A stretch of DNA of 64,000 bases, from assembly GCA_944388965.1 (NCBI GenBank), contig CALXKL010000006.1:1-64000 (forward strand), given 5' to 3'. The stretch is from an uncultured Spirochaetales bacterium (GTDB lineage Bacteria > Spirochaetota > Spirochaetia > Sphaerochaetales > Sphaerochaetaceae). Below the pieces are notes generated by a model, which saw only the letters and a program-made list of their open reading frames with translations, searched no databases and had not been told where the DNA came from. Made by a program: the position numbers and the translations under genes. Below, one piece after another: positions 53,451 to 62,156 of the stretch. Position 1 is the stretch's first letter. Every line of letters begins with the position of its first letter.

Positions 53451-53681
53451 TCATCGTCTTATGAGCTTCACGCCAAACGAACCCCGGAACATCCTGGACG
53501 CAACCACGTCGTATTCGCATCCATCGATCTCGATGACGCCAGGGGCGACGGTACGCCATGCCAGACCCAGACGTTCGGCGTGGTTGACGGCGACCTCCAT
53601 GGCCTCTTCTCCGGTCGGGGCTCTCCAGACATCGTTCCATCCATCGATGACGATCGTCTTCCTGAAGAATGATGGTAGCAT
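53451..53681 (-). CDS. Small conserved-looking hypothetical protein
   Basis: A 76-residue frame, MLPSFFRKTIVIDGWNDVWR followed by APTGEEAMEVAVNHAERLGL and ending in GSFGVKLIRR, with an alpha/beta pattern and a GGAGG site 10 bases before the ATG. It follows the terminator of the pectin operon and is probably transcribed independently. A start at 53705 would add 8 residues. Function is unknown. Confidence 0.5.
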   Translation of the reverse strand: MLPSFFRKTIVIDGWNDVWRAPTGEEAMEVAVNHAERLGLAWRTVAPGVIEIDGCEYDVVASRMFRGSFGVKLIRR

Positions 53682-53723
53682 CGGAATACGACCTCCATGT
53701 GTCATGCTAGTGCGAAATGGACC

Positions 53724-53752
53724 AAAAAGGCCATCCCCGCGAAGGGATGGCC
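53724..53752 (-). terminator. Rho-independent terminator of pectin operon
   Basis: GGCCATCCC and GGGATGGCC form a perfect 9-bp stem with a 6-base loop, followed on the minus strand by five T. This is a classical terminator just after the GH105 gene. Confidence 0.9.
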
Positions 53753-53780
53753 GACCACAAAGGAGAACGTTTTTATATTA

Positions 53781-54878
53781 CTATGCCATCTCGCTCTCGA
53801 GCAGGGCCAGGATGAACGGCCCGACGCCCTTGAAGTCGTCACGCTTCTGAGGCTCGAGGAAATAGTACTTGAGAGAACCGTCGCGGTACGGGTTGCCACC
53901 AAGTCCTGCGACCGAACATATTCCATCCAGATGATAAATGCCGTTCTCGTCGCATGTCAGGTAGACCCTCTTGATTCCTTCGATGGCCTTCCTGCCGTAC
54001 TCCAGGTACGAAGCATCGAGAATACCCTTGCGCACGCCCTTGTAGTACAGATACGCGAACATGGACGTTCCGCTCGTCTCGAGGTAGTTGCCGACACTGT
54101 CCTGGCAATCGGGGACCTGGTACCACAGGCCGCTCTCGCTCTGGAACGGAACGAGGGCCTCGGCAAGGGAGCGCACGATCTCGTTGATGCGTGCCCTCTT
54201 CGGGTGATCCAAGGGCGTATAGTCCAGCACATCCAGTAGCGCCATGCCGTACCAGCCGATCGAACGGGACCAGAAATGCGGACTCAGGCCTGTCTCGATG
54301 TCGCTCCAGCGCTGGCCGCGCGACTCGTCGTACGCATGATAGAGAAGGCCTGTCTTCTCATCACGCAGCGTTTCATATGTCAGGATCAGCTGGTTGAGGA
54401 CATCATCCAGCTCATCGGCATCGTCATGTCTCTTTGCGTATTCGGCGTTGAACGGTCCCTGCATGTACAGGCCGTCCAGCCAGATCTGCCAGGGGTAGAT
54501 CTCCTTGTGCCAGTAGACCCCGCTGCGTGTGCGCGGCTGGTGGATCAGCTGGCTTCTGAGCCGGTCGGAGGCCAGGGCGAACCTCTCCTCCCCGCTCCTG
54601 TCGTACAGAGGGAACAGGGCGCGACCTGCATTGATCTGGTCGAGGTTGTATTCGCCTTCCCTGTATGTGGCGATCGTCCCATCGGGTCCGATGAGCCTGT
54701 CGTACATCGAGTAGACCCACGGGTAGATGGAATCGTCCTTGTGCCATTCGGCACTCCTGAGAGATGCATAGAGCACCAGTCCGTGCTCATAGTGCCACAG
54801 CATCATGCCCGGTCTGTAATAGCTCTCCACGCTCTTGGCGATCGCCAGGGACAGGGGCATCCGGCTTGTCTGTCTCAT
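53781..54878 (-). CDS. GH105 unsaturated (rhamno)galacturonyl hydrolase
   Basis: A 365-residue glycoside hydrolase of family GH105 (YteR/YesR-like). It removes the unsaturated uronic acid from the end of oligosaccharides produced by pectin or rhamnogalacturonan lyases. The (alpha/alpha)6 barrel is indicated by repeated helices; the likely catalytic Asp is in PWQIWLDGLYMQGPFNAEYA. Other family stretches are PHFWSRSIGWYGMALLDVLD and YLETSGTSMFAYLYYKG. No signal peptide is present, so it acts inside the cell on imported oligosaccharides. It is the last gene of the transporter operon. The start at 54878 is chosen for spacing to AAGGAAGG. Confidence 0.9.
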   Translation of the reverse strand: MRQTSRMPLSLAIAKSVESYYRPGMMLWHYEHGLVLYASLRSAEWHKDDSIYPWVYSMYDRLIGPDGTIATYREGEYNLDQINAGRALFPLYDRSGEERFALASDRLRSQLIHQPRTRSGVYWHKEIYPWQIWLDGLYMQGPFNAEYAKRHDDADELDDVLNQLILTYETLRDEKTGLLYHAYDESRGQRWSDIETGLSPHFWSRSIGWYGMALLDVLDYTPLDHPKRARINEIVRSLAEALVPFQSESGLWYQVPDCQDSVGNYLETSGTSMFAYLYYKGVRKGILDASYLEYGRKAIEGIKRVYLTCDENGIYHLDGICSVAGLGGNPYRDGSLKYYFLEPQKRDDFKGVGPFILALLESEMA

Positions 54879-54900
54879 CTTCATCCTTCCTTGTCTGAAA

Positions 54901-54928
54901 CGATGGCCGACAATAGTGCCGGCCATCG
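54901..54928 (-). terminator. Intra-operon hairpin after binding-protein gene
   Basis: CGATGGCC and GGCCATCG form an 8-bp stem with a 12-base loop between the binding-protein gene and GH105. No T-run is present. It is the third case in this window of a hairpin directly after a transporter receptor gene. Confidence 0.5.
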
Positions 54929-54954
54929 CATCCGAAGTGTAATGTCGTCAGGCC

Positions 54955-56526
54955 TCAGCGGACAAGTCCGTTCTCCTGGGCATATGCGACACCCTGTGCA
55001 TTCCAGTCGGCTCCGCCGATGGCGTTGAACTGGTCGAGGAACGCCTGCCAGTTCTCCGGGGTGAGCGCTCTCTGTCCGGAGAGGAACTCCGCCAGGGACT
55101 GCTCGTAGTAGCGCTGGACATCGGCGTTGGGGGTGGGCATCTGGCCGCTTCCGATGGCTGCCGTCCAGTACTTGGACTGCATCTCGCGAAGAGCGGTGAG
55201 AGCGGACATCGTCTTTCCGGAAGTCGCCGTCGTGTAGGTCGGGTAGCGGCTCGCAAGCTCGGTGTCGGAGTTGTAGAAGACCATGTTCCTGAGCTGGGTG
55301 TAGACCTGGCCCTGGGTGCCGCTGAACGCGTTGTCGCCGAGGTCTCCGGCAACGGGGACGCCGTTCTCGTCGAGCACGTAGTTGACGCCCTCCTGGCCCC
55401 ATCCGCACAGGAAGTATCCTTCGTCGCTGCTCATCCACTCAAGCAGTTCGCAGATCTTCTCGGCCTTGCCGGCGTCGACCGCATCCTGGCTCATGGCGTA
55501 GATCCTGTAGTTCTGGTCATAGGCTCCGACGGAGGCCAGTCCTTCCGGTCCCTTGGGAGGATCGACGATGATCCACTCGCCATCGGGGAAGTTGGCGTCG
55601 AACGGTGCGTAGTTGGCCTCTGCAGCGTAAGCGGCGTTCTGCTCCTTCATGATGCCGAACCTGCCCTGCTTCCATGCAGCGCGGAAGTCGTCCTTCTTGT
55701 AGGTCAGCCAGTTGGGGTCCATGACGCCCTCTTCGCACATCTGGCGGATGTAGACCATAGCATCGTAGAACTCGGGCTTGTAGACGTTCAGGCCGAGGTT
55801 CTCCTCCTCGAGGCACCACAGCCCGTCGACGCCGAATGCACCGAGGATCGGGAACAGACGTGCTCCGGGATAGCCCTTGAGCGTCGCGTCGGACTCGATG
55901 TAGGCACCGTAGCCATATGTGTCGTCCTTGCCGTTTCCATCGGGATCGTCATAGGTGAAGGCGATCATGACCTCCATCAGCTCGTCGAGGTTCGTGGGGA
56001 CCTCGAGACCGAGGTTGTCCAGCCAGTCCTTCCTGATCAGCAGGCCCTCGTTCTTGGCGACGGAACCGGGAGATGCGAAGCCGTAGCTGTGGCCGTCGAT
56101 GGTGCTCATGGCGATCGAGTCGGCATCATACTGCTGAGCCGTGCGGTTGGGCATCAGGGCATAGTAGTCGTCCACAGGAGCGACGAGGCCCTGGTCGACG
56201 AGACGTGTGAGGACGGGGCGGCTGACCATGAACAGGTCGGGAAGGCTGTTGCCTGCGGCCGCGGCCTGGATCCTGACGTCCTGGTCGCTCTCGTTGGAGG
56301 GCAGAACGCTCAGATGCAGATCGATTCCATGCTCCTCGCGAAGGATGTCGTAGCCCACCCAGTCGTCGGGGATGGGTCCTGCCTCGGTGATGGCAGCGCC
56401 ATACCAGAGGTTGATCGTCACCGTACCATCGGCGTTGACCGCCGTGGTCTTCTCGGAACCACCGGCCGCGAAGACGACCGTACAGGCCATCAGTGCGACG
56501 AGAAGCAGAGAGAGTAGTCTTTTCAT
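54955..56526 (-). CDS. Oligosaccharide ABC binding protein (LplA/YtcQ-type)
   Basis: A 523-residue exported family 1 solute-binding protein. The start ATG follows GGAGG and the signal peptide ends in CTVVFAAGGSEK. The size and motifs such as DGHSYGFASPGSVAKNEGLL, IRKDWLDNLGLEVPTNLDEL and WEQ/GWGQEGVNYVLDENG fit the large LplA/YtcQ group that binds uronic-acid-containing oligosaccharides. It shares an operon with two permeases and GH105, so the likely ligand is an unsaturated galacturonan or rhamnogalacturonan oligomer. The ATPase is not in the operon, as usual for these systems, which share an MsmX-like ATPase. Confidence 0.9.
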   Translation of the reverse strand: MKRLLSLLLVALMACTVVFAAGGSEKTTAVNADGTVTINLWYGAAITEAGPIPDDWVGYDILREEHGIDLHLSVLPSNESDQDVRIQAAAAGNSLPDLFMVSRPVLTRLVDQGLVAPVDDYYALMPNRTAQQYDADSIAMSTIDGHSYGFASPGSVAKNEGLLIRKDWLDNLGLEVPTNLDELMEVMIAFTYDDPDGNGKDDTYGYGAYIESDATLKGYPGARLFPILGAFGVDGLWCLEEENLGLNVYKPEFYDAMVYIRQMCEEGVMDPNWLTYKKDDFRAAWKQGRFGIMKEQNAAYAAEANYAPFDANFPDGEWIIVDPPKGPEGLASVGAYDQNYRIYAMSQDAVDAGKAEKICELLEWMSSDEGYFLCGWGQEGVNYVLDENGVPVAGDLGDNAFSGTQGQVYTQLRNMVFYNSDTELASRYPTYTTATSGKTMSALTALREMQSKYWTAAIGSGQMPTPNADVQRYYEQSLAEFLSGQRALTPENWQAFLDQFNAIGGADWNAQGVAYAQENGLVR

Positions 56527-56578
56527 TTTTACCTCCATTTGAAGAATCGGATTTCTCCTTTTCAGTTTCCGGAATATG

Positions 56579-57517
56579 TCAACCCTTGACCGCTCCGACC
56601 ATCGTACCCTTGGTGAAGTACTTCTGGATGAACGGATAGGCTATGACCATTGGGATTGCGCTCATGAACACCGATGCCGCCTTGATGGCCTCGATGGGAG
56701 CGTTGCCGAATGCGCTGACCTCGACGTACTCGTTCATGCCGGCCGCCATGAGGATGTTCCTCAGCAGGATCGGCAGCGGGTTGAGGTTGCTGTCCTGGAT
56801 GTACAGCATGGCGTTGAAGAAGTTGTTCCAGAACGACACGCCGTAGTACAGTCCGATCGTCATCACGATCGCCTTGGACAGCGGCATCACTATCCTCATC
56901 AGGATCTGGACCTCCGAACAGCCGTCGATGCGCGCGCTCTCCTTGAGCTCGGCGGGGATGCCGTCGAAGAACTGTCTCATGATGATGACGTTGTATGTGG
57001 AAATCGCACCAGGAAGGAAGACCGCGGCGAGGTGGTCCATCAGCCCGATGTTCTGCACGAGGAGGTAGGCCGGTATCATGCCTACGTCGAACACGTACGG
57101 AATCAGGACGATGGTCGTGAGGATCTTCCTGCCCGGCAGCGACTTCACCGACATCACGTAGGCCAGGGGGATGGTCAGTATGAGGGCGCAGAAGACGCCT
57201 CCCACGAGGATCTTCAGGCTGTTGGTGAACGCCATGAGGAAGCCGTTGTTTCCAAGCAGCGCCTTATAGGCGTCGAAAGACCAGTCCCAGGGGGCCAGGA
57301 ACATGCCCTCGAGGTATGTTCCGATATATGTGTTCGGACGGAACGACAGTGTCACCGTCGACCACAGCGGGATCAGGATGATGATGAGCATGAGGACCAT
57401 GAACACGTCGACCACGATCTGGAAGACCTTGTCGGCCCTGGTGGGACGTACCGTGCTGTTGTGCATCTTGGGCTTGAGATGCACCCTCTCCTTCTTCTTT
57501 GCAGTTGCTTCAGCCAT
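56579..57517 (-). CDS. CUT1 sugar ABC permease (YtcP/LplC-type)
   Basis: A 312-residue inner-membrane permease with six predicted helices and the EAA loop ELKESARIDGCSEVQILMRIVMP. The opening FMVLMLIIILIPLWSTVTLSF and LAPWDWSFDAYKALLGNNGF are typical of LplC/YtcP proteins. It pairs with the LplB-type permease encoded 14 bp upstream and with the binding protein downstream to import pectin oligosaccharides. Confidence 0.92.
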   Translation of the reverse strand: MAEATAKKKERVHLKPKMHNSTVRPTRADKVFQIVVDVFMVLMLIIILIPLWSTVTLSFRPNTYIGTYLEGMFLAPWDWSFDAYKALLGNNGFLMAFTNSLKILVGGVFCALILTIPLAYVMSVKSLPGRKILTTIVLIPYVFDVGMIPAYLLVQNIGLMDHLAAVFLPGAISTYNVIIMRQFFDGIPAELKESARIDGCSEVQILMRIVMPLSKAIVMTIGLYYGVSFWNNFFNAMLYIQDSNLNPLPILLRNILMAAGMNEYVEVSAFGNAPIEAIKAASVFMSAIPMVIAYPFIQKYFTKGTMVGAVKG

Positions 57518-57531
57518 TGCGTTACCCCCTG

Positions 57532-58473
57532 TCAGAAGAGTGAAGAGCCTTCACTGAATTTCGAGACGAGTCTGTTGGACACGAGCACAAGCAGCATTCC
57601 GATGATGCCCTTGAACAGTCCCACAGCGGTGGCAAGGCCGAACTGGAAGTTGAGCAGTCCCTGTCTGTACACCCAGGTGTCGATGATGTCGGCCACGGAG
57701 TAGACCTGCGGGCTGTACAGCATGTACATCTGGTTGAATCCCGCGTCGAGGATCGTTCCGATCTTCAGCAGCAGGACGGTGACGATGACCGGCTTGATCG
57801 ACGGCAGGGTTATGTAGCGCACCCTCTGCCAGCTGTTGGCACCCTCGACCATGGCGGCCTCGAAGAGGGAGACGTCGATGTTCATCAGGGCGGCGATGAA
57901 GATGATCGCAGACCATCCCATCTCCTTCCAGGCATCCGACAGCAGGACCACCCAGGGGAAGGCCTTGACCGACGACAGGAAGTCTATCGGCGTGCCGCCG
58001 AACAGCTTGATGATGTCGTTCAGGATTCCGGACGAGGGCGAAAGCAGGGCGAACAGGACGCCGTACATGATGACCCAGCTGAGGAAGTGTGGAAGATACG
58101 CAAGCGTCTGCACGGTCTTGCGAAGCGCGTAGTGCGTGCACTCGTAGATCGCGATCGAGAGTATGATCGAGACCGGCAGACTTATTATTATCTTTCCGAA
58201 GGAATAGAACAGCGTGTTCCTGAGAAGCTCCCAGAAGTAGAAGCTGTTGAAGAAGTCCTGGAAGTTCTGGAAACCGATCCAGGCCGATCCGATCACGCCG
58301 TCACGCGCGCGGAAGTCCTTGAAGGCGATCTGCGCGTTGAAGATCGGAACGTACTTGAAGACAATGTAGAACACAAACGGAATCAGAAGCAGGAGATACA
58401 CGTCCTTGTGTCTGACGATCTCGCGCTTCAGATTCGGCTTGGGCACCGTAATCGCAGCGTCTTTCCTTTGCAT
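57532..58473 (-). CDS. CUT1 sugar ABC permease (LplB/YteP-type)
   Basis: A 313-residue permease with six helices and the EAA loop EAAMVEGANSWQRVRYITLP. YLLLLIPFVFYIVFKYVPIF and AYLPHFLSWVIMYGVLF are typical of LplB/YteP. It is the first gene of the pectin transporter operon; a purine-rich GAGGTGG lies before the ATG. The upstream region holds two copies of TTGCACAAAA, probable sites of the adjacent hybrid regulator. Confidence 0.92.
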   Translation of the reverse strand: MQRKDAAITVPKPNLKREIVRHKDVYLLLLIPFVFYIVFKYVPIFNAQIAFKDFRARDGVIGSAWIGFQNFQDFFNSFYFWELLRNTLFYSFGKIIISLPVSIILSIAIYECTHYALRKTVQTLAYLPHFLSWVIMYGVLFALLSPSSGILNDIIKLFGGTPIDFLSSVKAFPWVVLLSDAWKEMGWSAIIFIAALMNIDVSLFEAAMVEGANSWQRVRYITLPSIKPVIVTVLLLKIGTILDAGFNQMYMLYSPQVYSVADIIDTWVYRQGLLNFQFGLATAVGLFKGIIGMLLVLVSNRLVSKFSEGSSLF

Positions 58474-58520
58474 TTTTCCACCTCGTATGGAAAGTATGTG
58501 GTCGCTTTGCGGAAAAATGC

Positions 58521-58530
58521 TTGCACAAAA
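58521..58530 (+). promoter_or_regulatory. TTGCACAAAA motif, copy 1
   Basis: The 10-mer lies 48 bases before the LplB-type gene start. The same 10-mer recurs at 58616, and one-mismatch versions at 61904 and 61933. Candidate site of the AraC-type output domain of the neighbouring regulator. Confidence 0.45.
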
Positions 58531-58615
58531 TTGTAAAATTCAGACTTCCGCACCGCGGGACAGGCGGACGGAAGAGAGGAAGACACCTCATGAAACAGGC
58601 TGGACCGCATACGGA

Positions 58616-58625
58616 TTGCACAAAA
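58616..58625 (+). promoter_or_regulatory. TTGCACAAAA motif, copy 2
   Basis: An exact direct repeat of 58521-58530, 95 bases away (about nine DNA turns), just beyond the end of the hybrid regulator gene. Confidence 0.45.
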
Positions 58626-58644
58626 ACGAACTTGTTCCGTCCGG

Positions 58645-61600
58645 CTACCTGCGCACCTTGCCGGGAGCGACGCCGACGATCTTCTTGAACACGCGGCAGA
58701 AGTACGCCTGGTCCTGGAAGCCCGTCTCGCTGGCCACCTCGTTTATCGTCTTGCCGCTTGTCCTGAGAAGCGTCATGGCGAGCTGGATGCGGTAGCGGTT
58801 CAGGTAGTCCCACGGCGAAATGCCCATGTCCTTCTTGAATATCCTCGTCAGATAGTCCTCGGAGATGTTCACGCTGTCCGCTATCTGCCAGCGGCTTATC
58901 TGGGAGCAGGCATGCCTGTTCAGGAAGGCTATGGCCCGCTTGACCAGGGCGCCTGTCAGGGGCGGAAGCACCTGGCCTCCGGCATACACCCCTATCAGGC
59001 GCGAGATGAACTCGTCCGATTCGCATATCGCGGTGTTGCAGATCAGCAGTGACGGCTGGTCGACTATGGACTCGACATCCTCCATGCCGAAATGGTCGCA
59101 AACGATCAGGATCGGCGAGGAGGCGCAAAGCCTGTCATGCCTGAGCGTGTCCACGAGATGCGCATCGCAGCGGTCGAGGATGACCAGCGACGGCGTCTCG
59201 CGCACATCGCCCATCATCGTCTCGAAGCTGTCGTAGGACAGTCTGCGTCCGAAGGCATCCAGACGCGACAGGGCCTCTGGCAGAGAGCCCAGCGTCAGTA
59301 TGGCCTCTCCATGGCCATGCCCGCCGGAGTGGACCGATGCGCAAAGGCTCGTCCACAGGTCGCCTTCGTATGATGGGAGTCCGGTGCACAGGAACGGCAG
59401 GTCGCGCGTGCTCTGATGACCATGCAGCAGATTGAGCACGAAGGCGTCCCCGTCTCCGGGCGACGACGCATCATAGGCAATCTGAGTGAGGTTGTCGGGC
59501 AAGGTGAACGAGGATGCCAGAGTCGCGCTGTCCACCACCTGGACCTGGCTGAAGCCGTCCAGCCATGAGGGAGGAGGCGTCCCGACATCTCCACGCAGGA
59601 ACATCATGGTCCCGTAGCCGGGATCCACATGCACCCCCGACAGCGTGGGCCATGGAAGGAGAACCATGACTCCATGCTCCTTGAAGTGGAACGATCCGGA
59701 CATCAGGACGACCGTACGCTCGGCCAGCTGCAGCGCCGGGTTGTTGCGCACGAGATTCGGATGCCAGCGCTCCACATGGAAGGATATCATCAGGCCCACA
59801 GGCGCGTTCTGTACCAGAATGTCGACATGGTCCCGTCCGCCCGACTCCAGCGCGATGTCACGCAGGATATCGAGAACATGCTCCAGCTTGGCCATGTCGG
59901 TGTACAGCGCCGGCACCTGCTTCGGCATCGACATGCCCTCGAGAGAACGCCGCGAGGCGTAGTCTGTGAGGAACGCCGTCATGTCGACGAGCGTCGGCTC
60001 CACCTCCACCTCCCCCTTCTCCGTCAATACCAGGTCCAGCAGATGCTCGGCCTTCACCAGACTTGGAAGAGCATCCTGACGGACCTTCGGGTCCTGGCTT
60101 GAGGCAAGCGTCCGGCGGATTGCGGACAGCGGCTCCCTCAGCTCTTCGGAGACGTTCGCGTAGAACTCCTTGTTCGTCCTCTCCGCGTTCTCCGCCAGGA
60201 TCCTGGCTCTTCCGGCCTCCTCTAGAAGAGTGATGCCCTTGATCGCGGATGCGATCGAGGCCATGACGTCCTCGATCAGCGCGGCCTTGTGCCGCCTGTC
60301 GACCTCCAGGACCAGATGTCCTATGCACTCGCTGTCGCTGATGACGGGCTCCACGACATAGGCGCCGCTGTCGAGCAGTGCGTCATAGCGCGGCGGAAGC
60401 AGACGGGGATACGGGAAGTCCTCCGGCTCCAGCCTCTCGGATATCTGGTTGTAGCCGGCGACGAGCCTGCTGGTCACCCCGTCCCTGTCCATCGCCAGAT
60501 ACGCCTGCCTGAAGCCGAGCTGTACAAGGTATTCATGCATTGCACCCGAAAGGCCGTCCATCGTCCTGGTCGACAGGAGGGCCATCTTGAATCCGTTGAG
60601 GGTGTTGGTAAGCCCTATCCTCTCGTATTCCACCCTGCCGGCATGGTGGACGCTTGTCTCCAGCACCACCCTGTGCAGGTTCTTCTGGCAGAAGTCCCTC
60701 ACCTCCGGCGAGAGCGGAAGCAGGATGGAGAACCAGTGGAACACCTCCACCAGGTCGTCGACCTCGCCCCCCGTGGAGAAGTAGTTGCGGCAGATCATGG
60801 CAAAGCGCGAGAGGAAGTTGTCCTTCTCCCTTGCGCTGGGGTTCTCCAGCCTGGTCGCGTACTCGGTGAAGTACTCCAGGTCCTCCCTCCTGATGCGCCC
60901 GGCGCAGAAGGCCATGGCCCAGGAGACGAAGGAGGAGGCGTCCCCGATGACCCTGGATGCGGCCTCCGGTCCACCGAAGGAGTCGATGCAGCCGCACGAA
61001 CGTCTGACCACGAGGTCTGATGCCAGGCGTATGTCTTCGCAGGACGCGTTTCCATCCAGCATGGACAATATCGTCCTGGCCGCGCTGTCCATCATGGCGG
61101 CGGCAGGCATCCTGACCGTCGAGGGAGGCACGGACAGGAGCTTGTTGGAGTCGTTGTCGTTGAAGCCGCCGACCGCCACGGATGAGGGGATGTTCACCCC
61201 CAGCTCCTCAAGTCGTCTGACGGCATCAAGCATCATCAGGTCCGAGGCGCAGACCATGGCATCGAAGTCCAGGGACGGCACCAGGCCCCGCGTGTGCATG
61301 ATCTCGTCAAGGGCCTGCCTCCCCTCGCCCCATGGGTACGGGCTTGACACCAGGTCCGGGTCGTACTGCACCCCGCAGTCCCTCACGGCATCGCAGTAGG
61401 CCCTGTAGCGCTCCTGACTCGAGGAGTGGTTCTCGGGACCGCGCAGGTAGACGATCCTCTTTCGCGAATGCACCCTTATCATGTGGCACACGAGGTCGTA
61501 GAAGCCCTGGTAGGCGTCGAAGTCCACAAGGGGGATGCCGGGGCCGACCTTGAGACCGATCGTCACGGTCGGGATGCCGGAAAAGCGCTCCATGAACGAG

Positions 61601-61854
61601 CACACGTCCTGCACGCTGGCATCCCCCGTCAGGGAGCTGGTCCAGGCCACCAGACCGTCCATGTTCTGTGCACATGCGAAGTCGTATATCCGGTTGCGCA
61701 GGTATTCGTCATGACCTCTGTAGCCCAGCCTTCCACCCGGGATGATGAAGACGGCCTGTCCCGTGGTGTCGAAGGAGTTCAGACAGCGCCGCCACATGCG
61801 CACGCTGGTCCCCTCGTGTATCGATGCCAGGATGAATGCCACTCGTCTGCCCAT
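58645..61854 (-). CDS. Hybrid LacI-sensor/AraC-output regulator
   Basis: A 1069-residue one-piece regulator. Residues 1-295 form a LacI/periplasmic-binding-like sugar sensor (GRRVAFILASIHEGTSVRMW, IPSSVAVGGFNDNDSNKLLS). About 420-545 look GAF-like. At 563-583 EFYANVSEELREPLSAIRRT mimics a histidine-kinase dimerisation helix, but the phospho-accepting His is replaced by Glu570; a kinase ATPase-like fold follows to about 735 without clear N and G boxes. About 765-950 resemble receiver-like alpha/beta units. Residues about 970-1069 are an AraC helix-turn-helix pair (ISRWQIADSVNISEDYLTRI, TINEVASETGFQDQAYFCRV). It lies between the pectin transporter operon and the divergent uxaBA, and probably activates both on binding uronate-derived ligand. 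Confidence 0.88.
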   Translation of the reverse strand: MGRRVAFILASIHEGTSVRMWRRCLNSFDTTGQAVFIIPGGRLGYRGHDEYLRNRIYDFACAQNMDGLVAWTSSLTGDASVQDVCSFMERFSGIPTVTIGLKVGPGIPLVDFDAYQGFYDLVCHMIRVHSRKRIVYLRGPENHSSSQERYRAYCDAVRDCGVQYDPDLVSSPYPWGEGRQALDEIMHTRGLVPSLDFDAMVCASDLMMLDAVRRLEELGVNIPSSVAVGGFNDNDSNKLLSVPPSTVRMPAAAMMDSAARTILSMLDGNASCEDIRLASDLVVRRSCGCIDSFGGPEAASRVIGDASSFVSWAMAFCAGRIRREDLEYFTEYATRLENPSAREKDNFLSRFAMICRNYFSTGGEVDDLVEVFHWFSILLPLSPEVRDFCQKNLHRVVLETSVHHAGRVEYERIGLTNTLNGFKMALLSTRTMDGLSGAMHEYLVQLGFRQAYLAMDRDGVTSRLVAGYNQISERLEPEDFPYPRLLPPRYDALLDSGAYVVEPVISDSECIGHLVLEVDRRHKAALIEDVMASIASAIKGITLLEEAGRARILAENAERTNKEFYANVSEELREPLSAIRRTLASSQDPKVRQDALPSLVKAEHLLDLVLTEKGEVEVEPTLVDMTAFLTDYASRRSLEGMSMPKQVPALYTDMAKLEHVLDILRDIALESGGRDHVDILVQNAPVGLMISFHVERWHPNLVRNNPALQLAERTVVLMSGSFHFKEHGVMVLLPWPTLSGVHVDPGYGTMMFLRGDVGTPPPSWLDGFSQVQVVDSATLASSFTLPDNLTQIAYDASSPGDGDAFVLNLLHGHQSTRDLPFLCTGLPSYEGDLWTSLCASVHSGGHGHGEAILTLGSLPEALSRLDAFGRRLSYDSFETMMGDVRETPSLVILDRCDAHLVDTLRHDRLCASSPILIVCDHFGMEDVESIVDQPSLLICNTAICESDEFISRLIGVYAGGQVLPPLTGALVKRAIAFLNRHACSQISRWQIADSVNISEDYLTRIFKKDMGISPWDYLNRYRIQLAMTLLRTSGKTINEVASETGFQDQAYFCRVFKKIVGVAPGKVRR

Positions 61855-61903
61855 GTCTCAACTATATTCCCGTTTCCGGCGGCGGGCAACAAAAACAGTG
61901 CGC

Positions 61904-61913
61904 TTTAGTGCAA
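61904..61913 (-). promoter_or_regulatory. TTGCACTAAA, motif variant
   Basis: On the minus strand TTGCACTAAA differs at one base from TTGCACAAAA. It lies 50 bases before the start of the hybrid regulator gene and may mediate autoregulation. Confidence 0.35.
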
Positions 61914-61932
61914 ATCAGACGACATTGGAATT

Positions 61933-61942
61933 TTGCATAAAA
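61933..61942 (+). promoter_or_regulatory. TTGCATAAAA, motif variant
   Basis: One mismatch from TTGCACAAAA, centred about 40 bases upstream of the -35 of the uxaB promoter, a usual place for an AraC-type activator. Confidence 0.45.
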
Positions 61943-61978
61943 ACGTCGTCCACAGGCCCGTGAAGGAAGCCAATTTTG

Positions 61979-62007
61979 TTGACAACGGACATATGCGGGT
62001 TTAAAGT
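61979..62007 (+). promoter_or_regulatory. Promoter of uxaBA
   Basis: Consensus TTGACA (61979-61984), a 17-base spacer and TAAAGT (62002-62007, four of six matches). Transcription would start near 62014. Confidence 0.65.
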
Positions 62008-62156
62008 GGAATCATGTTTCATTTCGGGTCTGGACAGCATTTCGACTACATGTCGCATATCATCGGAGAACTCCCGTGTCCACCCGTCTCCAACAGTCCA
62101 TGCGCCGGATCTGTCCGGCAGATGAATACACAACGCATCCACATCAGGAGGATAAG

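Larger units (their letters stand above)
61855..62156. other. Divergent control region regulator / uxaBA
   Basis: 302 bases with no gene. It contains the two motif copies (61904, 61933), the uxaB promoter (61979-62007), 6-bp inverted arms GACGAC/GTCGTC at 61918-61923 and 61945-61950 flanking the 61933 motif, and a leader of about 140 bases. Within the leader a GCCGGA-TCTG-TCCGGC hairpin lies at 62104-62119, before the AGGAGG of uxaB. Confidence 0.6.

Noticed and set aside
61332-61963. Plus-strand frames inside the hybrid regulator gene
   Set aside because: They are antisense to a continuous 1069-codon gene with recognisable domains and have shadow-type composition.
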